Assembly (NCBI GenBank): GCA_002401865.1
Contig: NVUK01000010.1
Span: 1-47,630 of the forward strand
Length of the DNA stretch: 47,630 bases
Reading direction: 5' to 3'
Source of the DNA: Candidatus Aerophobota bacterium
GTDB taxonomy: Bacteria > Chlamydiota > Chlamydiia > Chlamydiales > Simkaniaceae
Positions 16,755 through 24,667 of this stretch are shown here, piece after piece (the stretch's first letter is position 1; every line of letters begins with the position of its first letter). The notes under the pieces were generated by a model, which made no database searches, had not been told where the DNA came from, and worked only from the letters and a program-made list of their open reading frames with translations. Both the position numbers and the translations under genes were made by a program.

Positions 16755-17381
16755 ATGACACTCAAGCCAAGGCAATGGAAAAATATTTCCCTCTTTTTAA
16801 CTGTTAGCCGTTTGCTCGTGGGCCCTATTTTTTTTCTTTTTTATATTTCGCATGGCGGGATAGGACTCTCTATCAAGGTAGTGCCTTTTATTTTACTGAT
16901 TCTTATCACACTCTCAGAAGTTTCTGACTTTTTCGATGGTTACATAGCGCGCAAATTTAATGTGGTTACAGATCTTGGAAAAGTGCTCGATCCTATGTGT
17001 GATAGTGTAACGCGCTCCATTATCTTTCTAACCCTTACTTTGCCACCAGTGAATCTACCTATTTGGCTGATTTTTATATTTGTGTTTAGAGACGGTGTGA
17101 TTGGAGTATTGAGAACTATTTGCGCTCTTAAAGGTGTAGCTTTGGCTGCAAGACAAAGTGGTAAGATCAAAGCAATTATTCAAGCTGTTTCCGTTTATGT
17201 CATTGTCGTTGCTATGGCATGGCATGCTTATGGTGGCATATCTTTATTTGTGCTTCAGCTGATTGCTGTTTACACCATGGCTTGTGGCGCTATTATTACG
17301 CTTCTTTCTGCTCTGGAATATCTCAAAGTGAACTGGAAACATGTCGTATCGGTCTCTCGTGTAGAGCCGCGTCATAAATAA
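16755..17381 (+). CDS. pgsA: CDP-diacylglycerol-glycerol-3-phosphate 3-phosphatidyltransferase
   Basis: PgsA catalyses the committed step of phosphatidylglycerol synthesis in the inner membrane. The 208-residue protein has several transmembrane helices and the CDP-alcohol phosphotransferase signature with D58, D61-G62, A65-R66, G75, D79 and D83 (DGYIARKF...GKVLDPMCD). It is the counterpart of CT797 by position. A phosphatidylserine synthase-like activity cannot be fully excluded from the motif alone, but order and length favour PgsA. It is convergent with glgA, with a 21-nt AT-rich gap. Confidence 0.9.
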   Translation: MTLKPRQWKNISLFLTVSRLLVGPIFFLFYISHGGIGLSIKVVPFILLILITLSEVSDFFDGYIARKFNVVTDLGKVLDPMCDSVTRSIIFLTLTLPPVNLPIWLIFIFVFRDGVIGVLRTICALKGVALAARQSGKIKAIIQAVSVYVIVVAMAWHAYGGISLFVLQLIAVYTMACGAIITLLSALEYLKVNWKHVVSVSRVEPRHK

Positions 17382-17402
17382 TAAATTTAAATTTTTAAAA
17401 AA

Positions 17403-18875
17403 TTAGACTTTTAGCGAGGTGGTTAATTTTTTGTAGAGAGTTAAATGTTCTTTTGCGCTTTTTTTCCAGCTCCAATCATGGTTAAATCCATTCCAAATCA
17501 TCGTATCTAAAGACTCTTTTTTATTGGTAAAGCTCAGTAGTGCTTGATCTATGCAGTGGGTAAGATCTGCTGGAGTGGGGTTTTTGAAGGCGAATCCATT
17601 TTTATCTTCATCGATGGTGTCTTTAAGTCCTCCAATGTGGTGCACTAGTGGAAGGGTGCCATAACGTAGCGCAATCATTTGTGTTAGTCCACACGGCTCA
17701 AAGATGGAGGGGATGAGAGTGAAGTCGGCTCCGGCAAAAATAGAGTGGGCAAGTGCTTCATCAAAGCCAAAATTTAAGCTAATATAAGGGTTTACTGCAT
17801 GCTTTTTCTTCAAAGACTCAAATAAACGCTGCGTTGAAGCGTCTTGGGCTGATCCAAGTAAAATAAAACAAGCCTCTTTCTCTGCTAAATAATCCATCGC
17901 TTTAGCGATTAACTCAGGTCCCTTTTGCTCTACAAGACGCGTTACAATGCAAAAAACAGGACGGTGGCTGGTGATGGGAATGTGGAGTTTTTTAAGAAGT
18001 AGTTCTTTGCATTCTTGTTTAAAGGTTTTGAGGTTTTGTATATCTTTTATGCGGCCAGTTTTTTTATGCAGTAGTGGGTCATTTTCTAAATGCCAATAGG
18101 TTGTATCAATACCGTTTAAAATAGGATTTATTTTGTCTTGGAACTTTTCAAAGTAACTCTGTAGGCCAAATCCAAAGGTGGACTGAATTTCTTTATTATA
18201 GCTTTTAGAAACTGTAGTTAAAGCATCAGAGTAGTGCAATGCTCCTTTAAGAATGTTGAAGTGGGTACTCTTTTTTGGATCTTGAAGCTGGTTAGAAGCG
18301 TCAAACATCTGCGTACAGAGGCCAAAATTTTGCAACTGGTTTTTGGCAAAACTTCCTTGATAGCCAGCGTTATGAATAGTGGTAATCAACGCTTTTATCT
18401 CCACTCCTAGATGGCGATATTTTTCTTTATAAAGAGGTGCGATAAATCCTGTTAGCCAGTCGTGTAGATGGACAATGTCAAATGAGAGTTTTTCCTGTTT
18501 TAAATATTGCAGTACTAAAATAGAAAAGTTTAAAAAACGTAAACTGTCGTCTTTGTAGCCATAAATATTGTCCCTTTCAAAAAAGTTGTCAGGGTTTTGC
18601 ATTTTGAAAAGATGTAGCGTTATTCCTTTATATTGGGTTTTCCATATAACATTATGGGTAGGAATTAAATTGTAACTGCTTGTTATAGGAATTTTTTCAA
18701 AAGTAGAGGTAGAGAGAAACTCTTTGTCCATACTCTTATAAAGAGGCAAAGCAATGTGTAAATCTGCCGCGGTTGATTCCCTGTTGAGCTCTAAACATAG
18801 GCCTAAAATATAGTCTCCTATACCCCCAACTTTTGCAATACCGGCTATTTCTGTTGCAACTTGTAATATACGCAT
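17403..18875 (-). CDS. glgA: Glycogen synthase GlgA
   Basis: GlgA transfers glucose from ADP-glucose to growing glycogen. The 490-residue GT5 protein has the N-terminal KVGGIGD motif (variant of K-x-G-G-L), a central HLHDW, and the C-terminal FEPCGLTQMIALRYG containing the E-x7-E element. It is the counterpart of CT798. Glycogen metabolism is typical of chlamydiae, and malQ, another glycogen/maltodextrin enzyme, lies in the same window. The start is ATG at 18875. A good promoter is visible upstream on the minus strand. Confidence 0.95.
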   Translation of the reverse strand: MRILQVATEIAGIAKVGGIGDYILGLCLELNRESTAADLHIALPLYKSMDKEFLSTSTFEKIPITSSYNLIPTHNVIWKTQYKGITLHLFKMQNPDNFFERDNIYGYKDDSLRFLNFSILVLQYLKQEKLSFDIVHLHDWLTGFIAPLYKEKYRHLGVEIKALITTIHNAGYQGSFAKNQLQNFGLCTQMFDASNQLQDPKKSTHFNILKGALHYSDALTTVSKSYNKEIQSTFGFGLQSYFEKFQDKINPILNGIDTTYWHLENDPLLHKKTGRIKDIQNLKTFKQECKELLLKKLHIPITSHRPVFCIVTRLVEQKGPELIAKAMDYLAEKEACFILLGSAQDASTQRLFESLKKKHAVNPYISLNFGFDEALAHSIFAGADFTLIPSIFEPCGLTQMIALRYGTLPLVHHIGGLKDTIDEDKNGFAFKNPTPADLTHCIDQALLSFTNKKESLDTMIWNGFNHDWSWKKSAKEHLTLYKKLTTSLKV

Positions 18876-18902
18876 AGAGTACTCTCAAACATAAATAAAT
18901 TT

Positions 18903-18931
18903 TTTATAGGTAAAAAAACTCTTTGAAACAA
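18903..18931 (-). promoter_or_regulatory. Predicted glgA promoter
   Basis: On the minus strand TTGTTT (complement of 18926-18931) and TATAAA (complement of 18903-18908) are separated by 17 nt. It lies 27 nt upstream of the glgA start. No strong RBS is visible before the ATG. Confidence 0.5.
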
Positions 18932-18944
18932 GTATATTATTTAC

Positions 18945-18956
18945 CTAGTTAACTAG
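18945..18956. promoter_or_regulatory. 12-nt perfect palindrome upstream of the glgA -35 box
   Basis: CTAGTTAACTAG is a perfect inverted repeat located 13 nt upstream of the predicted glgA -35 hexamer. Its position suits a dimeric regulator, but no factor can be named. Confidence 0.3.
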
Positions 18957-19007
18957 TAAGCACTTTTCCATCAGCTAAAGGAGATGAATTGAAAGTTGAA
19001 ATCTATC

Positions 19008-19037
19008 TTGAAAGAAAAATGTGAAAACCGTTATATT
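19008..19037 (+). promoter_or_regulatory. Predicted tRNA-Gln promoter
   Basis: TTGAAA (19008-19013) and TATATT (19032-19037) are 18 nt apart, with the tRNA 5' end 13 nt downstream of the -10 box. Confidence 0.45.
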
Positions 19038-19049
19038 TGTTCTCAATGG

Positions 19050-19121
<72 letters not shown>

Positions 19122-19527
19122 ATTTGAGTAGTTTGTACAAATTTTGGTAGATAATCTTTTTAAGTAGAGAAGTCTTCGGGAGTTTGTGTTAGACTGCTTA
19201 GAATAGAAAGTTTTCTAAATAGTGAGATAGGCGCTTTTATAAAAAAGCTGTCCACAGTAGGAGATAAAGCCTTCGGTTATTATCACCTCTTCTATCTTGT
19301 GCTTCTGCTATAAAATAGTGGAAAGGAAAGGAAAATATGTACGCTTTCAAAGTGTGTACGTTAAGGTTTTTGTTGTGATTTATAGCAACTAGAGATCAAA
19401 TCCTTTTTTATCAAGATGATGGTCAGGCCCTTTTCGGGGTGTTTTTTTATAAAAATTTTATCCAATTTTCACGGTTTATGAAACGGCGAAGTATTACGGT
19501 GCAAACCAAACATTGGAGTAAAAATAG
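19122..19527 (+). other. 406-nt non-coding stretch with hairpins before rplY
   Basis: No sizeable gene is seen. Two structured elements stand out. At about 19262-19283 GATAAAGCC and GGTTATTATC form a 9-bp stem with one bulge around a TTC loop. At about 19339-19359 GTACGCTTT and AGTGTGTAC form a stem with one mismatch and CAA loop. A 13-codon open frame (ATG 19336, stop 19375-19377) follows a good AAAGGAAAGG and overlaps the second hairpin. A GC-rich element followed by T7 at about 19425-19447 could be a terminator. I looked for RNase P, tmRNA and SRP RNA signatures and did not find them. Confidence 0.35.
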
Positions 19528-20082
19528 ATGTTGACATTGTCAAAAAGAGATACGAGCTCGAAGAGCCAGCTGACGAAAATAAGGCGTGCTGGTGACATAC
19601 CTGCAGTGATATATTCATCTCGTCAAGAGAATATATCAGTTACTGTTAAAGGTGACGAATATTCTGCGATTTTACGTGGGGTAAAAGAAGGGTATTTACC
19701 TGTAACGGTTTTCCATTTAAATATTGAAGGGAAAGAACTCAAAGCTATTGTTAAAGGCATTGAGTACCATAGAACAACATATAATGTTCAACACCTAGAT
19801 TTTCAAATCCTTGAAGAGGATGTGCCTTTATTAGTCAAAGTTCCTGTAGATTTTACAGGGGAGATGGACTGCGTAGGTATTAAACTAGGTGGCTTTTTAA
19901 GAAAAGTGATGCGCCATGTAAGAGTGCGTTGCCTTCCTAAGGATATTCCAACGGATTTTCCTGTAGCGATCGGTCATCTTAACATTGGAGCGACTACAAA
20001 AGTTGCTGATATTAAAAGCGGCAGTAATGTGAAGCTACTGGTTAAGAAAGAAGACGTTTTAGCTGTGATTGCTAAGAGGTAG
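19528..20082 (+). CDS. rplY: Ribosomal protein bL25, long CTC form
   Basis: bL25 binds 5S rRNA in the large subunit. At 184 residues this is the CTC type with an N-terminal 5S-binding domain (about 1-90) and a C-terminal beta domain beginning near VPLLVKVPVDF. The N-terminus LTLSKRDTSSKSQLTKIRRAGDIPAVIY matches the family pattern. The RBS is GGAG, 10 nt before the ATG. It is the first gene of the rplY-pth-rpsF-rpsR-rplI run, matching CT799-CT803 order. Confidence 0.93.
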   Translation: MLTLSKRDTSSKSQLTKIRRAGDIPAVIYSSRQENISVTVKGDEYSAILRGVKEGYLPVTVFHLNIEGKELKAIVKGIEYHRTTYNVQHLDFQILEEDVPLLVKVPVDFTGEMDCVGIKLGGFLRKVMRHVRVRCLPKDIPTDFPVAIGHLNIGATTKVADIKSGSNVKLLVKKEDVLAVIAKR

Positions 20083-20084
20083 TA

Positions 20085-20681
20085 GTGAATAGTAATCAGA
20101 GTCCATTATTAGTTGTAGGGCTAGGGAATCCTGGGGCAAAGTATGTAAATACGCGTCACAATATAGGATTTATAGTTTTAGAGGCTTGGGCTGAAAAGCT
20201 GGGAGCGAGTTTTGCTGCTAAAAAGCAATTTTTAGCGCAACTGGCGACTACAACCCATCAAGGCGTTAAGGTTTTTTTGTTAAAGCCGGAAACGTATATG
20301 AATTTGTCGGGAGAGTCTGTGAGAAAAGTAGTAGATTACTACAAAATAGATCTTTCCAACATTTTAGTGGTTGCCGATGATGTTTATTTGCCAACGGGCG
20401 AGTTACGCTACCGGCAAAAAGGGTCAGCAGCGGGGCATAATGGGCTCAAAAATATAGAAAAACACTTAGGTACTAGTGAGTATTCCCGTTTAAAAGTGGG
20501 AATAGGATCTCCTTTTGAAGAGGAAGATCTTGCTGACTATGTATTAAGAAAGTTTACACAAGAAGAACAAGAAAAAATTAGGGCGACTGTGCACTCGGGT
20601 GTTGATTTTTTAGATCAATACTTAGAAACCGGTCCCAGGGTGAATCAAATAATTAAGGAGAATTATGAGCACGAAGGCTAA
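20085..20681 (+). CDS. pth: Peptidyl-tRNA hydrolase
   Basis: Pth releases peptides from peptidyl-tRNAs that drop off the ribosome. The 198-residue protein has the N-terminal GLGNPGAKY followed by NTRHNIGF, with the catalytic His at residue 25, and GSAAGHNGLK and LKVGIG further on. The start is GTG, 2 nt after the rplY stop, so translation is likely coupled. The end overlaps rpsF by 17 nt. Confidence 0.96.
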   Translation: MNSNQSPLLVVGLGNPGAKYVNTRHNIGFIVLEAWAEKLGASFAAKKQFLAQLATTTHQGVKVFLLKPETYMNLSGESVRKVVDYYKIDLSNILVVADDVYLPTGELRYRQKGSAAGHNGLKNIEKHLGTSEYSRLKVGIGSPFEEEDLADYVLRKFTQEEQEKIRATVHSGVDFLDQYLETGPRVNQIIKENYEHEG

Positions 20682-21009
20682 TAATCTTTATGAAGGCATG
20701 CATATTATAAGTGCATCGCTTAGTGAAGGAGCGCTAGAGAAAGCGGTAGCGAGATTAAAATCTACTATTGAAGAATTTGGTGGAGAGATTAAGAATGTAA
20801 TTTCTATGGGTAGGAAAAAACTTGCTTACGAAATTAACAATGCGCGTCATGGTGAGTATTTTCTCATCTATTTTTCAGCACCACCGTCAGCTATTGTAGA
20901 GATTAAAAAAGAATATAAAATTAACGAAGATCTAATGAGAGTACTGATTTTTAAAACAGAAGCAGTACAAGAGAAAATAGAGTTTCAAACGCTCGGGGAG
21001 GTTTCTTAA
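20665..21009 (+). CDS. rpsF: Ribosomal protein bS6
   Basis: bS6 is a 30S platform protein that pairs with bS18. The 114-residue protein has the N-terminal YEGMHIIS strand and the [21 protein letters not shown] segment pattern of the family. The start lies inside the pth end, preceded by AAGGAG (20655-20660 region). It is followed directly by rpsR. Confidence 0.95.
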   Translation: MSTKANNLYEGMHIISASLSEGALEKAVARLKSTIEEFGGEIKNVISMGRKKLAYEINNARHGEYFLIYFSAPPSAIVEIKKEYKINEDLMRVLIFKTEAVQEKIEFQTLGEVS

Positions 21010-21011
21010 TT

Positions 21012-21245
21012 ATGAAACAACAATTTAAAAGTTTTCGTAAAAGAAAAAATTGCCCGTTCAAAGAAGCTGGGTTTAAGACTATAGATTATAAAGATATAGA
21101 TACGCTAAGTCGTTTTATTACGGACAAGGGTAAAATTATGCCTCGCCGTATTACAGGTGTTTCTTACTACTTTCAAAAGCGTTTATCACAAGCTATCAAA
21201 CTAGCAAGACTTGTAGCGTTGCTACCATTTGTTGGGGAGGAATAG
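21012..21245 (+). CDS. rpsR: Ribosomal protein bS18
   Basis: bS18 binds bS6 and 16S rRNA. The 77-residue protein contains [19 protein letters not shown] and the [15 protein letters not shown] pattern typical of the family. It starts 2 nt after the rpsF stop with GGGGAGG upstream, and stops 1 nt before rplI. Confidence 0.96.
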   Translation: MKQQFKSFRKRKNCPFKEAGFKTIDYKDIDTLSRFITDKGKIMPRRITGVSYYFQKRLSQAIKLARLVALLPFVGEE

Positions 21246-21246
21246 G

Positions 21247-21861
21247 ATGAACAAAGCAAAAGGAAAACTTCTTCTTTTAGAAGATGTAAAAAATTTGGGC
21301 CGTAAGGGCGATCTTGTTGTTGCAAAAAGAGGGTTTGTTAGAAACTTTCTTATTCCTACAGAAAAAGCTGTAGTTGCAGATAAAAGAACACTTAGATGGC
21401 AAGAAAGACTTCAAGAAGAGCGTGCTGCTCAGGCTGAAAAAGATAAAGAAGCTTCTTTAGCGCTTTCTAAAAAGCTTGAAACAGAGCGCTTCTGCATAGA
21501 AGTTAAAATTGATATTAGAGGGTACCTATTTGGTTCGGTTTCTTCTCAAGATGTCGTTAAACTTCTTAGTGAAAAAGACTTTGTTGATCTAGAAAGAAGA
21601 CAAGTTCTTCTTGTAAAATCTATTAAGAAAATAGGTGTATATACTATTGGTTTGACTCTTAAAGAAAATGTAGGCGCCACAATGACGCTTCAAGTCGGTA
21701 CGACCAAGCAAATAGAAGATGTGCAAGAGAAAGAAAGACTGGATGCGGAAGAAGAGAAAGCTGCTGCTGAGAGTCCGGAAGATGCTGGTGAAGAACTTGA
21801 TTCAAAAGAAGTTTTAGAGAAAAAAGCTGAAGAAGAAATCGATGAGAGAACTAAATCTTAG
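21247..21861 (+). CDS. rplI: Ribosomal protein bL9 with acidic C-terminal extension
   Basis: bL9 binds 23S rRNA near L1. I use the ATG at 21247 (GAGGAATAGG upstream); it gives the usual N-terminus with LLLEDVKNLGRKGDLV. Residues 1-150 are a normal two-domain bL9. The remaining 54 residues (about 151-204) are strongly acidic, rich in Glu, Ala and Lys, and absent from most bacterial bL9. The gene ends the operon and is followed by two hairpin terminators. Confidence 0.94.
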   Translation: MNKAKGKLLLLEDVKNLGRKGDLVVAKRGFVRNFLIPTEKAVVADKRTLRWQERLQEERAAQAEKDKEASLALSKKLETERFCIEVKIDIRGYLFGSVSSQDVVKLLSEKDFVDLERRQVLLVKSIKKIGVYTIGLTLKENVGATMTLQVGTTKQIEDVQEKERLDAEEEKAAAESPEDAGEELDSKEVLEKKAEEEIDERTKS

Positions 21862-21885
21862 ATCTATTTATTAAATAGATTTTTT
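21862..21885 (+). terminator. Intrinsic terminator 1 after rplI
   Basis: ATCTATTT and AAATAGAT form an 8-bp AT-rich stem with a 3-nt loop, followed by T5. It begins directly at the rplI stop. Confidence 0.55.
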
Positions 21886-21900
21886 ATGGTGCAATAATAA

Positions 21901-21932
21901 GGCGTTACTTAAGTGAGTAACGCCTTTGTTTT
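21901..21932 (+). terminator. Intrinsic terminator 2 after rplI
   Basis: GGCGTTACT (21901-21909) pairs perfectly with AGTAACGCC (21916-21924) around a 6-nt loop and is followed by TTTGTTTTT. It is the stronger of two consecutive terminators. Confidence 0.9.
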
Positions 21933-22013
21933 TATTTACTGAAAGCGCTGTGTTTTTTTTGCTTTTTTTGGTAAAATTTGGAATTATCAAGTAAACATCA
22001 GAGGTCATTTTCA

Positions 22014-23021
22014 ATGGACCAGTCAAGCAAGCTAATTGTTATCACAGGCGGTGCAGGGTTTATTGGCTCTAACCTAGTGCGTTATTACAATAAGCAGGGT
22101 TTTACCAATATTGTTATTATTGACCATTTTGATATGGGCAATTGTTGGCATAATCTTTTGAATTTGCGTTATAAACAATTAGTAAATAAATCAAGGGCTT
22201 TTGAATTTCTTCAAGAGAATCAAGATGAGATAGGAGCCATTTTTCATCTCGGAGCTATTTCAGATACAACGTGTGCTGATAGTTCATTAATTATGGAAAA
22301 TAATTATCAATTCTCTATCGATTTAGCCATCTTTGCTCTAAACAACAGTATTCCTTTTTTATACGCTTCATCAGCCGCCACCTATGGTGATGGTAGTTTA
22401 GGTTTTGAGGATACACATGAAAAATTACACGCACTAAAGCCTTTAAATTTATACGGTTTTTCAAAGCATGCTTTTGATCTTTGGCTTTTAGAAAATGGGC
22501 ATATAGATAAAGTAACAGGCGTAAAATATTTCAATATTTTTGGTCCTGGTGAACAGCATAAAGGACGTATGGCTTCTATGGTTTATCATATGAGCCTTCA
22601 TATAGAAAAAGAGGGATGTGTAAAACTCTTTGCTTCCAACCATAAAGACTTTGTCGATGGTGGTCAAAAAAGGGATTTTTTCTACGTTAAAGATGCGGTT
22701 AAAATGACAGCGCTACTTCTTGAAAAAGGGATTAAAGGGATTTATAATGTAGGGATGGGCGAGGCTAATACTTGGAATATGATGGCTAAGTATGTGTTTA
22801 CTGCTATGGATAAACCTATCAATATCGAGTATATACCTATGCCCAAAGATTTAGAGGGTAAATATCAAAACTTTACCCGCGCAAATATGGATAAATTTTA
22901 CACCTGTGTCAACAAATTAGGTGTAGAATTTACTCTTGATTATAGCTTTAAAACAGCTATTTCTGATTATATCTGTAATTACTTAAAAGCAGGAGAGAGA
23001 TGCACTACAGCCAAGTTTTAG
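22014..23021 (+). CDS. hldD: ADP-L-glycero-D-manno-heptose 6-epimerase
   Basis: HldD converts ADP-D-glycero-heptose to ADP-L-glycero-heptose, the heptose donor for LPS core. From the ATG at 22014 (AGAGG upstream; a TTG at 21978 is also open) the protein has 335 residues. It has the NADP-binding GGAGFIGS (12-19), LYASSAATYG with the catalytic Ser, and the Y147-x3-K151 pair in YGFSK. Stretches such as GEQHKGRMASMVYH and IEYIPMP match the HldD family rather than general sugar epimerases. The 3' end overlaps the next gene by 22 nt. Confidence 0.93.
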   Translation: MDQSSKLIVITGGAGFIGSNLVRYYNKQGFTNIVIIDHFDMGNCWHNLLNLRYKQLVNKSRAFEFLQENQDEIGAIFHLGAISDTTCADSSLIMENNYQFSIDLAIFALNNSIPFLYASSAATYGDGSLGFEDTHEKLHALKPLNLYGFSKHAFDLWLLENGHIDKVTGVKYFNIFGPGEQHKGRMASMVYHMSLHIEKEGCVKLFASNHKDFVDGGQKRDFFYVKDAVKMTALLLEKGIKGIYNVGMGEANTWNMMAKYVFTAMDKPINIEYIPMPKDLEGKYQNFTRANMDKFYTCVNKLGVEFTLDYSFKTAISDYICNYLKAGERCTTAKF

Positions 23022-23989
23022 AAAAAATTAAAAACCCCAAAGTTTTACTTTTGGGAGATTTTGTCTTTGATCAATATCAATTTGGTGTGGTGGAAAGAAT
23101 TTCTCCAGAAGCGCCTGTGCCTGTACTGAAAACAGTGGAAGAAAAGTTTTCGCCTGGCGGCGCGGGTAATGTCGTGCTCAACTTAAAAGCTATGGGCGCG
23201 GAAGTTGTTGCTATGGGAAGAGTGGGTGTAGACTATGAAGGGGAGAGTCTTTTACAGATATTAGAGGCGAAAGGAGTAGATGTTTCTGGGGTTATCAAGC
23301 AGCCTCAATATCCTACGCCTACAAAAACGCGTTATATAGCGCAGTCTCAACAGCTTTTAAGGGTGGATAGAGAAGATAATATGGCATTGCCGGCTCAGCT
23401 CCAAGATTTGATTTTCGATCAACTTGACGAACAGCTGGATCTTTGTGATATTGTGGCTCTTTCTGATTATGATAAAGGCTTTTTCTCTCCAGGAATGCTT
23501 TTGAAAATTATTAAGCGTGCGACCAGTTTTGGAAAAAAAGTTATAGTAGATCCTAAAGGAAAAGATTTTTCTAAATATCAGGGAGCTTTCCTTATCAAAC
23601 CCAATGAAAAAGAAGCATTATTGGCGTCCGGCGGTGATCAAAAAAATTCTTTAGGGGAAATAGGACGTAATCTTTATTCCATTACCAAAAGCCCTAATAT
23701 TTTAATCACACGCTCGTCTAAAGGGATGTCGCTTATCTCTGGTGGCTCCCAAATCAATCATTTCCCCATCCACTCTAGCGAAGTGGTAGATGTCACCGGA
23801 GCAGGGGATACAGTGCTTAGTATGCTGGTAGTCGCTCTAGCCTCTGGTTTAGCCCTTCCAATGGCCATTGGCCTAGCAAACCTTGCCGCTGGCGAAAGCA
23901 TCAAGCATATAGGGTGTTATGCCCCTTCTATCGCTGATCTTAAAAAAACGCGCGAGGAAGAAGAGCAGAGGGTCGAAACTCTCCGCTAA
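23000..23989 (+). CDS. hldE: D-glycero-beta-D-manno-heptose-7-phosphate kinase (HldE kinase domain)
   Basis: The 329-residue protein is a PfkB-family sugar kinase matching the first domain of bifunctional HldE/RfaE: LLGDFVFDQYQFG, RISPEAPVPVLK, SPGGAGNVVLNL, KTRYIA, and the C-terminal VDVTGAGDTVLS with the catalytic Asp. The nucleotidyltransferase domain of bifunctional HldE is absent, so an HldC/RfaE2-type partner would be needed elsewhere (HldA-type organisation). It overlaps hldD, with GGAGAGAG just before its ATG, so the two are one operon. Confidence 0.92.
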   Translation: MHYSQVLEKIKNPKVLLLGDFVFDQYQFGVVERISPEAPVPVLKTVEEKFSPGGAGNVVLNLKAMGAEVVAMGRVGVDYEGESLLQILEAKGVDVSGVIKQPQYPTPTKTRYIAQSQQLLRVDREDNMALPAQLQDLIFDQLDEQLDLCDIVALSDYDKGFFSPGMLLKIIKRATSFGKKVIVDPKGKDFSKYQGAFLIKPNEKEALLASGGDQKNSLGEIGRNLYSITKSPNILITRSSKGMSLISGGSQINHFPIHSSEVVDVTGAGDTVLSMLVVALASGLALPMAIGLANLAAGESIKHIGCYAPSIADLKKTREEEEQRVETLR

Positions 23990-24076
23990 AGCTGTTTCCT
24001 TCTCTCTTTCGCACTTTTGTTAACATTCTTGTAATAAGCTACTTACGCTTTTGTTTGTTTTGTTATTGTGTTAAAG

Positions 24077-24105
24077 TTAAGTTTTATTCATTAATATGTT
24101 ATAAT
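24077..24105 (+). promoter_or_regulatory. Promoter of cassette A
   Basis: TTAAGT (24077-24082), 17-nt spacer, TATAAT (24100-24105). The box lies in a segment repeated before cassettes B and C (TTCATTAATATG-type sequence before the -10). Confidence 0.6.
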
Positions 24106-24148
24106 AATAACATATAATAATTAAATTTTTACAAAAAGAGAGAAGGGA

Positions 24149-24463
24149 ATGTCAATAGAATCAATAATGCAAAATTTACCGGCGCAGGTGTCACAAAATC
24201 AAGCAAATGAATTAGTAATTAGTACGCGAGAAGAATCATTAGAAATGGTGACAGTTTTACGTGATTACTTCTTCGAGGGAGTTGAAGTGAACTTTACCGA
24301 CGAGGGAGTGATTGCTCTAAGTGAGGAGAGTCTGGATTTTATGGCGACACGGATGGATAGAGAGCCGTCAGAAGAGTCTAGGGCAGGAATACAGCTGGAG
24401 GCGCAAATTGTACACGCCATTTATTGCGAAAAATTGAATCAAGATTCAACTATGCCAGGATAG
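24149..24463 (+). CDS. Small acidic unknown protein, cassette A of four
   Basis: The 104-residue product starts MSIESIMQNLPAQVS and ends STMPG. Its core EVNFTDEGVIALSEESLDF is shared almost unchanged with B and C; the section between residues 20 and 45 varies. It is acidic, mostly helical, and has no signal peptide or membrane segment. The RBS is AGAAGGGA. The gene has its own promoter and its own hairpin terminator. No function can be assigned; the pattern of a conserved core with variable flanks suggests repeated duplication with diversification. Confidence 0.75.
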   Translation: MSIESIMQNLPAQVSQNQANELVISTREESLEMVTVLRDYFFEGVEVNFTDEGVIALSEESLDFMATRMDREPSEESRAGIQLEAQIVHAIYCEKLNQDSTMPG

Positions 24464-24488
24464 TGGTTATATATAAGAATAACACAAT

Positions 24489-24508
24489 ATCATCATCATC
24501 ATCATCAT
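24489..24508 (+). repeat. (ATC)6 microsatellite between stop codon and terminator of cassette A
   Basis: Six ATC units follow in a row, where cassette B has two and cassette C has ATC-GTC. The flanking sequence on both sides is the same in A, B and C. It is non-coding and lies just before the terminator stem. Confidence 0.85.
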
Positions 24509-24512
24509 TCAA

Positions 24513-24540
24513 AGAGTAGCATATAGCTGCTCTTTTTTTT
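24513..24540 (+). terminator. Terminator of cassette A
   Basis: AGAGTAGC (24513-24520) pairs with GCTGCTCT (24526-24533), with one T-G wobble, loop ATATA, then T8. Confidence 0.85.
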
Positions 24541-24587
24541 GTTTAAATGTATAATGTTTTTTTAATTTCTTTTTATCTGTGTTAATA

Positions 24588-24616
24588 TTAAATTTTATTC
24601 ATTAATATGTTATAAT
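24588..24616 (+). promoter_or_regulatory. Promoter of cassette B
   Basis: TTAAAT (24588-24593), 17-nt spacer, TATAAT (24611-24616), in the same sequence context as the promoter of cassette A. Confidence 0.6.
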
Positions 24617-24667
24617 AATAACATATACTAATTAAATTAATATAAAAATCAGGGGTAGGAGAAGGGA

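Noticed and set aside
18989-19024. Short TTG-initiated frame after AAAGGAG, before tRNA-Gln
   Set aside because: Only about 12 codons long and overlapping the predicted tRNA promoter.
19336-19377. 13-codon open frame with a good RBS upstream of rplY
   Set aside because: It is too short to call as a gene without expression data; I kept it only as part of the leader description.
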